A stretch of DNA of 17,363 nt from an uncultured Labedella sp. (GTDB lineage: Bacteria; Actinomycetota; Actinomycetes; Actinomycetales; Microbacteriaceae). A program made the translations under genes and the position numbers. Below are positions 13,374 to 17,363 of the stretch, piece after piece (position 1 is the first letter of the stretch; each line of letters starts with the position of its first letter). Location: positions 1 through 17,363 of the forward strand of contig CAKTZW010000005.1 in NCBI GenBank assembly GCA_934636065.1, given 5' to 3'. The notes under the pieces were generated by a model that ran no database searches, was not told the origin of the DNA, and saw only the letters and a list, made by a program, of their open reading frames with translations.

Positions 13374-13432
13374 GCTCTGAAAAACAGAGCGTTTGTCGTG
13401 AATGTCTCTGTATGAGCCTCGAATGACTCTGT
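13374..13432 (+). promoter_or_regulatory. Repeated CTCTG elements upstream of the azoreductase gene
   Basis: A perfect inverted repeat GCTCTG-A5-CAGAGC lies at 13374-13390. GAATGTCTCTGT (13400-13411) and GAATGACTCTGT (13421-13432) are direct repeats matching at 11 of 12 positions, offset by 21 bp. The three forward CTCTG cores start at 13375, 13406 and 13427, at intervals of 31 and 21 bp (three and two helical turns). A role as operator is inferred. Confidence 0.45.
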
Positions 13433-13451
13433 CGACCTGATTGGACCTGCT

Positions 13452-14132
13452 GTGACCCTGTTCCGCCTTGATGCCAGCATCATGCCCACCACCTCCGCCA
13501 GCCGTGCGCTCGGCGACCTCGTGGAGGAGCAGTGGGTGAGTGCGCACCCCGACTCCACCGTCGTCCGTCGCGACCTCGCTGCGTCCCCGATCCCCGCGAC
13601 GGCCTGGCAGAACTCCGTGCTCGGCCGCCAGAACCCCGTGATCGGCCGCTTCCCGTCCGAGGCCGACCGCACGCCCGAGCAGAACGAGGCGATCGCCCTC
13701 GCGACCACCCTGGCGGACGAGCTCGTGAACGCCGACGCGCTCCTCTTCGCGATCCCGCTCTACAACTACGGCGTTTCGCAGCACGTCAAGACGTGGTTCG
13801 ACCTCGCCTACACCGACGAGCGCATCAACCCGACCGGCACCGCACTGCAGGGCAAGCCCGCGACGCTCGTCACGGTGCTCGGCGGCAACTACGACCCGGG
13901 CTCGCCGAGGGAGGGCTGGGACCACTCCACGCCGTGGCTGCGCCGCGCGCTCGCCGACGTCTGGGGGCTCGACCTCCGTGTCGTGCAGCGGCCGTTCACC
14001 CTCGTGGGCGTGAACCCCGCGATGGACGCGTTCACCGAGATCGCCGCCGAGATCAAGGTGCAGGCCGAGGAGGGCGCCCGTCGCTCGGGCAAGGAGATCG
14101 CCGAGCGCCGCGGCCAGGGCTCCGCCGCGTAA
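13452..14132 (+). CDS. azoR: FMN-dependent NADH azoreductase (flavodoxin-like fold)
   Basis: The protein has 226 residues from GTG 13452. It reduces azo compounds and, more relevantly, quinones by two electrons in the cytoplasm using NADH and FMN. The N-terminus LFRLDASI with SxSR (15-18) is the FMN-phosphate loop. IPLYNYGVSQHVKTWFD (101-117) is the characteristic flavin-contact motif, and LGGNYDPGSP (about 140-149) corresponds to the later FMN-binding loop. Size is in the usual 200-230 range. It is divergent from an HxlR regulator, the arrangement known for quinone- and diamide-induced azoreductases. No strong ribosome-binding site or TA-N3-T hexamer at the six-base spacing precedes the GTG. 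Confidence 0.87.
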   Translation: MTLFRLDASIMPTTSASRALGDLVEEQWVSAHPDSTVVRRDLAASPIPATAWQNSVLGRQNPVIGRFPSEADRTPEQNEAIALATTLADELVNADALLFAIPLYNYGVSQHVKTWFDLAYTDERINPTGTALQGKPATLVTVLGGNYDPGSPREGWDHSTPWLRRALADVWGLDLRVVQRPFTLVGVNPAMDAFTEIAAEIKVQAEEGARRSGKEIAERRGQGSAA

Positions 14133-14148
14133 CCCGCGCCGGAGCGTC

Positions 14149-14194
14149 GGTCCCTGAGCCTGTCGAAGGGCGGTCCCTGAGCCTGTCGGAGGGC
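14149..14194 (+). repeat. Two tandem 23-bp copies of a dispersed actinobacterial repeat
   Basis: Copy 1 is 14149-14171 and copy 2 is 14172-14194, directly adjacent and differing at one position (GTCGAAGGG against GTCGGAGGG). Each has the core CCCTGAGCCTGTCGAAGGG, with CCCT and AGGG ends able to pair. I recall this core as common between genes in many actinobacteria. It follows the azoreductase stop by 17 bp. Confidence 0.75.
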
Positions 14195-14267
14195 GCCGCG
14201 TCCTCGAGTGCCCGCCACGCCCCGGACGGATGAGCCGCACCCCTCGCTCGAGGGCGCCACTCACGCA

Positions 14268-14299
14268 CCGAGGGCGCCAGGTAGACCTGGCGCCCTCGG
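14268..14299. terminator. Bidirectional hairpin terminator between azoR and the GH76 gene
   Basis: Arms 14268-14282 (CCGAGGGCGCCAGGT) and 14285-14299 are perfect complements over 15 bp; in practice a 13-bp stem with a 6-base loop. It lies between two convergent stop codons (14132 and 14318). CGAGGGCGCCA also occurs at 14249-14259 and could form an alternative stem with the right arm. Confidence 0.7.
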
Positions 14300-14317
14300 A
14301 CGGGTGTAGCTGTTTGG

Positions 14318-15844
14318 TCAGAGGGTGAGGGCGAGGCGGTCCAGGTTGAGGAAGTTCGCGTCGCCCGGTCCGTACGAGACCGTGATGGTGTTGTGTCCGG
14401 AGACGAGCGTCGCCGTCGCCGAGACGGTCGACCACGCATCCCATGCCGCCGTGCCCGGGAACGACACCGACGACGACGCGCCGCCGTTGACGCTCACCGA
14501 GCGCACCGCGTTCCCGGCCCCCGCGGCGTACCGCAGCTCCACCGGGTAGGTGCCGGCGTCGACGACGTTGACGTGGAACGTCACGCTCGTACCGCTCGTG
14601 TTCCAGCCCGCGAGATAGCCGCGACCGCTCCGGCCGGCCGCCGTGCTCTCCGAGTCGACCCCGTCGCGCACGGCGTTCTCCGCCTCGTAGACGCCGGACC
14701 CCTCGACGACGCCCGCGTACCCGTCGGGCACGGCCTGCTGCAGGATCGCGACGGTCGCCCCGGCCGCGAGGCTCTGCAACGCGGTGCTCGAGAGCTCGGG
14801 CGTCGGCGCGGTCCAGTCGTAGCCCCCGATGCCGGCGGCGTTCACGTGGTTGGCCGCCTGGGTCGCGTTGTCGGTCAGCAGCTGCTCGTACTGGGTCTGC
14901 TCGGCCTCGTCGATGAGGTGGCGGATGTTGCGGGTCAGGATCGCCTTGAACCCGCCCGTGTCGTCGACGCCCTCCCGCAGGAACGTGCCGGACGAGGTGA
15001 GGTTGGCGACGGCCCAGTCGATGGCGTCCGTCGCGTCGTCGAGGTAGGCGGCCGAGTTCGTGTCGAGGTAGAGCTCGAGCGCCGCCCCCGCGAAGTTGCC
15101 CTGGTTGTAGGTCCAGTCCCAGTCGGTGTACTGGCCCGTTCCGGCGACGTGGTCACGCAAGTGGCCGGCGTTGTTGAAGTTCGTGTCGAGCCAGTCGTAG
15201 AGGCGCACGGCGGTGGCCCGATAGTCCGGATTCCCGGTCGCGGCGTACAGGCGCATCGCGGTGTAGACGGCCGTCGCGTTCGTCGCGACGTTCTTCTCGT
15301 TGCGGGTCCCGTCGCCCACGTCGACGTTCTTCCACCAGATCCCGCCGCCGTACGTGGTGTCCTCGTACTGGCTGATGAAGGCGAACATCGTCTCGGCGGC
15401 CGCGAGGTAGTCGGCATCGCCGGTCAGCTCGTACGCGCGTACGCTGCCGCGGGCCCACCACCCGATGTCGTCGTTCCAGTCGTTCTCGCTGAAGTCGGGG
15501 TACTGCGCCTGGAAGCCCGCGAAGACGTCGTCGATGAGGGCGCGGGACTGCGCGTCACCGGTCCGCTCGTAGCGGTCCATCACCATCTCCCACAGTTGCG
15601 CCTCCCACCAGTAGTCGGTGTAGAGGCCGCCCTGCGGGCCGTGCGCATGCTCGGGGTGGATCTGGTGATCGCTGTAGGTGAAGAAGTAATCGGCCGAGTC
15701 GTCCCAGTAGACGTCGAGGAAGTCCTCGAAGGCCTCCGTCGCCTGGTCGGCAGTGAAAGCGGCGGCCGGTGCCGGTGCCTGGAGCGGCGCCACGAGGGCG
15801 AGAGCCGCGATCGCCGTGACGGCGAGCCGTGAGGTCGTCTTCAT
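14318..15844 (-). CDS. Secreted GH76 endo-alpha-1,6-mannanase with C-terminal CBM35/CBM6-like domain
   Basis: The enzyme cleaves alpha-1,6-linked mannan backbones, as in yeast cell-wall mannan, outside the cell. The 508-residue precursor has a Sec signal peptide (MKTTSRLAVTAIAALALVAP, probable cut after AAA at 29). The GH76 (alpha/alpha)6 domain runs from about 33 to 375, with the catalytic Asp pair in WNDDIGWW (Asp125-Asp126) and TDYWWEAQLWEM and WDWTYNQGNF as other family landmarks. Residues 384-508 form a beta-rich carbohydrate-binding module (YEAENAVRD, then NFLNLDRLAL at the end) of CBM35/CBM6 type. AAGGAGG four bases upstream fixes ATG 15844. It is divergent from a GH125 gene of the same pathway. 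Confidence 0.9.
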   Translation of the reverse strand: MKTTSRLAVTAIAALALVAPLQAPAPAAAFTADQATEAFEDFLDVYWDDSADYFFTYSDHQIHPEHAHGPQGGLYTDYWWEAQLWEMVMDRYERTGDAQSRALIDDVFAGFQAQYPDFSENDWNDDIGWWARGSVRAYELTGDADYLAAAETMFAFISQYEDTTYGGGIWWKNVDVGDGTRNEKNVATNATAVYTAMRLYAATGNPDYRATAVRLYDWLDTNFNNAGHLRDHVAGTGQYTDWDWTYNQGNFAGAALELYLDTNSAAYLDDATDAIDWAVANLTSSGTFLREGVDDTGGFKAILTRNIRHLIDEAEQTQYEQLLTDNATQAANHVNAAGIGGYDWTAPTPELSSTALQSLAAGATVAILQQAVPDGYAGVVEGSGVYEAENAVRDGVDSESTAAGRSGRGYLAGWNTSGTSVTFHVNVVDAGTYPVELRYAAGAGNAVRSVSVNGGASSSVSFPGTAAWDAWSTVSATATLVSGHNTITVSYGPGDANFLNLDRLALTL

Positions 15845-15858
15845 CGTTCCTCCTTGAA

Positions 15859-15876
15859 CAATAAAAGTATATTGAA
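15859..15876 (-). promoter_or_regulatory. GH76 promoter (TATACT) within an AT-rich palindrome
   Basis: On the minus strand TATACT (15871-15866) is a near-consensus -10 about 21 bases before the ATG at 15844. It sits inside CAATA-N6-TATTG (15859-15874), a perfect inverted repeat that could bind a regulator. The related sequence at 16005-16019 strengthens this. Confidence 0.5.
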
Positions 15877-15925
15877 TGCCCAGTGTCGCTTGCTCGCCGT
15901 CGCGCGTCAAGATCGGGCGCAGAAT

Positions 15926-15940
15926 CGCCGGTGACCGGCG
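15926..15940. repeat. GC-rich inverted repeat in the mannanase-mannosidase intergenic region
   Basis: CGCCGGT-G-ACCGGCG is perfect over 7+7 positions. It lies mid-way in the 247-bp divergent region. A one-base spacer fits a protein-binding palindrome better than a hairpin. Confidence 0.4.
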
Positions 15941-16004
15941 TCGTTTCAGGCCAGATCGACGCCATGAGTGCACACTGTGTCGCAGGTCTCCTAACCTGGA
16001 CTTG

Positions 16005-16022
16005 CTAAAGCATATTTAACAT
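16005..16022 (+). promoter_or_regulatory. AT-rich site and possible -10 (TAACAT) upstream of the GH125 gene
   Basis: CTAAAGCATATTTAA (16005-16019) matches the AT-rich site at 15862-15876 (TAAAAGTATATTGAA) at about 11 or 12 of 15 positions. It contains TAAA-N5-TTTA as an inverted repeat. TAACAT (16017-16022) fits the TA-N3-T -10 pattern. The true start of transcription is uncertain. Confidence 0.4.
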
Positions 16023-16091
16023 GCACAATAGAGACACGGCGACGCGGCCCCCGGTGACGCGCGATCGACGCCGAGGAGAAGGAGCTCAGTG

Positions 16092-17363
16092 GTGAGTGAC
16101 GCAGGGAACGACGCAGCGACGAGCGGACCGCGAGCCGCCGCACCGACGGCCGAGTGGATCACACGGTTGGTCCGGGAGACGACCGACCGGGTCGAGGAGC
16201 GCCTCGACGAGCGTACGGCCGCCGTGTTCGAGCGCTGCTTCGCCGACACCCTCGAGGCGACCATGACGCCGCTGCCCGACGGCACCGTCTTCGTGCTCAC
16301 GGGGGACATCCCCGCGATGTGGCTGCGCGACTCGACGACCCAGCTCACGCCGTACCTCCACTTCGCCGGCGACAGCGCGCCGCTCGCCGATCTGCTCGTC
16401 GCGATCAACCGGCGGCAGCTCGACGACATCGCTCATGACCCGTATGCCAACGCGTTCAACGCGGAGCCGAACGGTGCCGGGCACCAGAGCGACCTCACCG
16501 ACTCGTCCCCGCGGATCTGGGAGCGGAAGTACGAGATCGACTCGCTGTGCTATCCGCTCCGACTCGCGAGCGACATCCGGAGGGCAACGGGGCGCATCGA
16601 CCACCTCGACGCGCGCTTCGTCGAGGCGGTCCGGAACGTGATCGACCTCTGGCGCGTCGAGCAGGACCACGAGAACCGCTCGACGTACCGCTTCGAGCGC
16701 CACGACGCCCCACTCACCGACACTCTCGTGCGCGACGGTCGCGGTTCCCTCACCGCTGCGACCGGTCTGTCGTGGTCGGCGTTCCGTCCGAGCGACGACG
16801 CGTGCACGTACGGCTACAACGTGCCGGGCAACGCCTTCGCCGCGACCGTGCTGCGCGACATCGAGGAGATCGCGACCGAGGTCCTCGGCGATGAGGGGCT
16901 CGCGGCGGAGGCCGCGGCGCTGCGCGACGAGATCGAGGAGGGCATCCGGCGGCACGCGGTCGTGGAGGCACCGGGCGGCGAGCGGATCTACGCGTACGAG
17001 GTCGACGGCCTCGGCGGCCGCCTGCTCACGGACGACGCGAACGTGCCGAGCCTGCTGTCCCTCCCGCTGCTCGGGTGGTGCGATCGCGACGACCCGCTCT
17101 ACCTCGCGACCCGCGGCTTCATCCTGAGCGACGCGAACCCCACCTACTACGCGGGCACGGCCGGCCGCGGTGTCGGCAGCCCGCACACCCCGGTCGACCA
17201 CATCTGGCCGATCGCCCTCGCGGTCGAGGGCCTCACGAGCACGGACGCCGACGACAAGAGGCGCATCCTCGACATGCTCCTCGCGACCGACGCCGGGACC
17301 TCCGTGATGCACGAGTCCTTCCACGTCGACGACCCGGCCGTGTTCACGCGGCCGTGGTTCTCG
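16092..17363 (+). CDS. GH125 exo-alpha-1,6-mannosidase (3' partial)
   Basis: The enzyme removes terminal alpha-1,6-linked mannose from oligosaccharides. The 424 visible residues lack a signal peptide, so it acts in the cytoplasm on imported fragments. Family landmarks are FVLTGDIPAMWLRDSTTQL (67-85), YEIDSLCYPLRLA (147-159), WSAFRPSDDACTYGYNVPGN (228-247) and MHESFH (406-411). The Asp in FRPSDD and the Glu in MHESF are the likely acid and base by comparison with characterised GH125 enzymes. The frame is still open at 17363, in a segment (FTRPWFS) that resembles the FTRxWFSWAN ending, so only a few tens of residues are missing. AAGGAG before 16085 fits GTG 16092 (7 bases) better than GTG 16089 (4 bases). 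It shares a divergent region with the secreted GH76 gene. Confidence 0.9.
   Translation, partial: MSDAGNDAATSGPRAAAPTAEWITRLVRETTDRVEERLDERTAAVFERCFADTLEATMTPLPDGTVFVLTGDIPAMWLRDSTTQLTPYLHFAGDSAPLADLLVAINRRQLDDIAHDPYANAFNAEPNGAGHQSDLTDSSPRIWERKYEIDSLCYPLRLASDIRRATGRIDHLDARFVEAVRNVIDLWRVEQDHENRSTYRFERHDAPLTDTLVRDGRGSLTAATGLSWSAFRPSDDACTYGYNVPGNAFAATVLRDIEEIATEVLGDEGLAAEAAALRDEIEEGIRRHAVVEAPGGERIYAYEVDGLGGRLLTDDANVPSLLSLPLLGWCDRDDPLYLATRGFILSDANPTYYAGTAGRGVGSPHTPVDHIWPIALAVEGLTSTDADDKRRILDMLLATDAGTSVMHESFHVDDPAVFTRPWFS

Noticed and set aside
14393..15832. A 479-codon plus-strand frame over the GH76 gene
   Set aside because: Antisense shadow; the GH76 frame has a signal peptide, catalytic Asp pair and binding module.
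15845..15973. An upstream start for the GH76 gene at 15973
   Set aside because: It would put 43 unrelated residues before a clean signal peptide and cross the TATACT promoter; AAGGAGG supports 15844.
16086..17324. A 412-codon minus-strand frame over the GH125 gene
   Set aside because: Antisense shadow; the opposite strand holds clear GH125 motifs.

Overview
The window is high-GC DNA with strong GC bias at third codon positions. Its gene content is that of a Gram-positive actinobacterium: a TIGR03083/MDMPI mycothiol-type protein, a DUF6412-YidC pair, an ER-type signal peptidase and many leaderless genes. I place it most likely in the Microbacteriaceae. The genus cannot be fixed from the sequence. 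There is no sign of a phage, plasmid, insertion sequence, CRISPR array or RNA gene. No stretch over about 250 bp lacks a gene.

Layout. 1-726 (-): ER/SipW-type signal peptidase, running off the left edge. 879-1415 (+): acidic protein of unknown function. 1506-3066 (+): coupled pair of an extended SDR epimerase/dehydratase and a DinB/MDMPI-fold protein. 3166-4402 (+): DUF6412-like membrane protein and a short YidC/Oxa1 insertase. 4399-5076 (-): serine esterase whose stop codon shares a CTAG with yidC. 5111-5160: perfect 22-bp inverted repeat. 5171-9386: amino-sugar/PTS locus with nagB (-), a GntR/UTRA regulator (+), a SIS-domain protein (-) and a PTS EIIC-EIIB fusion (-). 9617-12406 (+): small disordered acidic protein and a full-length phosphoketolase. 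12469-12966 (+): four-helix membrane protein. 12995-14132: divergent HxlR regulator and azoreductase. 14318-17363: divergent alpha-mannan genes, a secreted GH76 endo-mannanase with a CBM (-) and a cytoplasmic GH125 exo-mannosidase (+) that runs off the right edge.

How the genes fit together. The PTS locus probably imports and phosphorylates a sugar. The SIS protein and glucosamine-6-phosphate deaminase would then convert it towards fructose 6-phosphate, which phosphoketolase could also use. A near-palindrome closely resembling DasR/NagR operators overlaps the -10 of the PTS operon, so the local GntR protein probably represses it. GH76 would cut alpha-1,6-mannan outside the cell and GH125 would trim the imported oligomers inside. 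HxlR and azoreductase form a likely quinone/diazo stress switch.

The clearest pattern not tied to any single gene is that eight unrelated genes have a (T/C)A-N3-T hexamer exactly six bases before the start codon. They therefore look leaderless, and the pattern also fixes several start codons, including two GTGs. No strikingly new system is evident. The points most worth a second look are the aminosugar-type PTS locus with its operator and leader hairpins, the 18-bp repeat array between nagB and gntR, the 50-bp palindrome at 5111-5160, and the spaced CTCTG elements in the hxlR-azoR promoter region.
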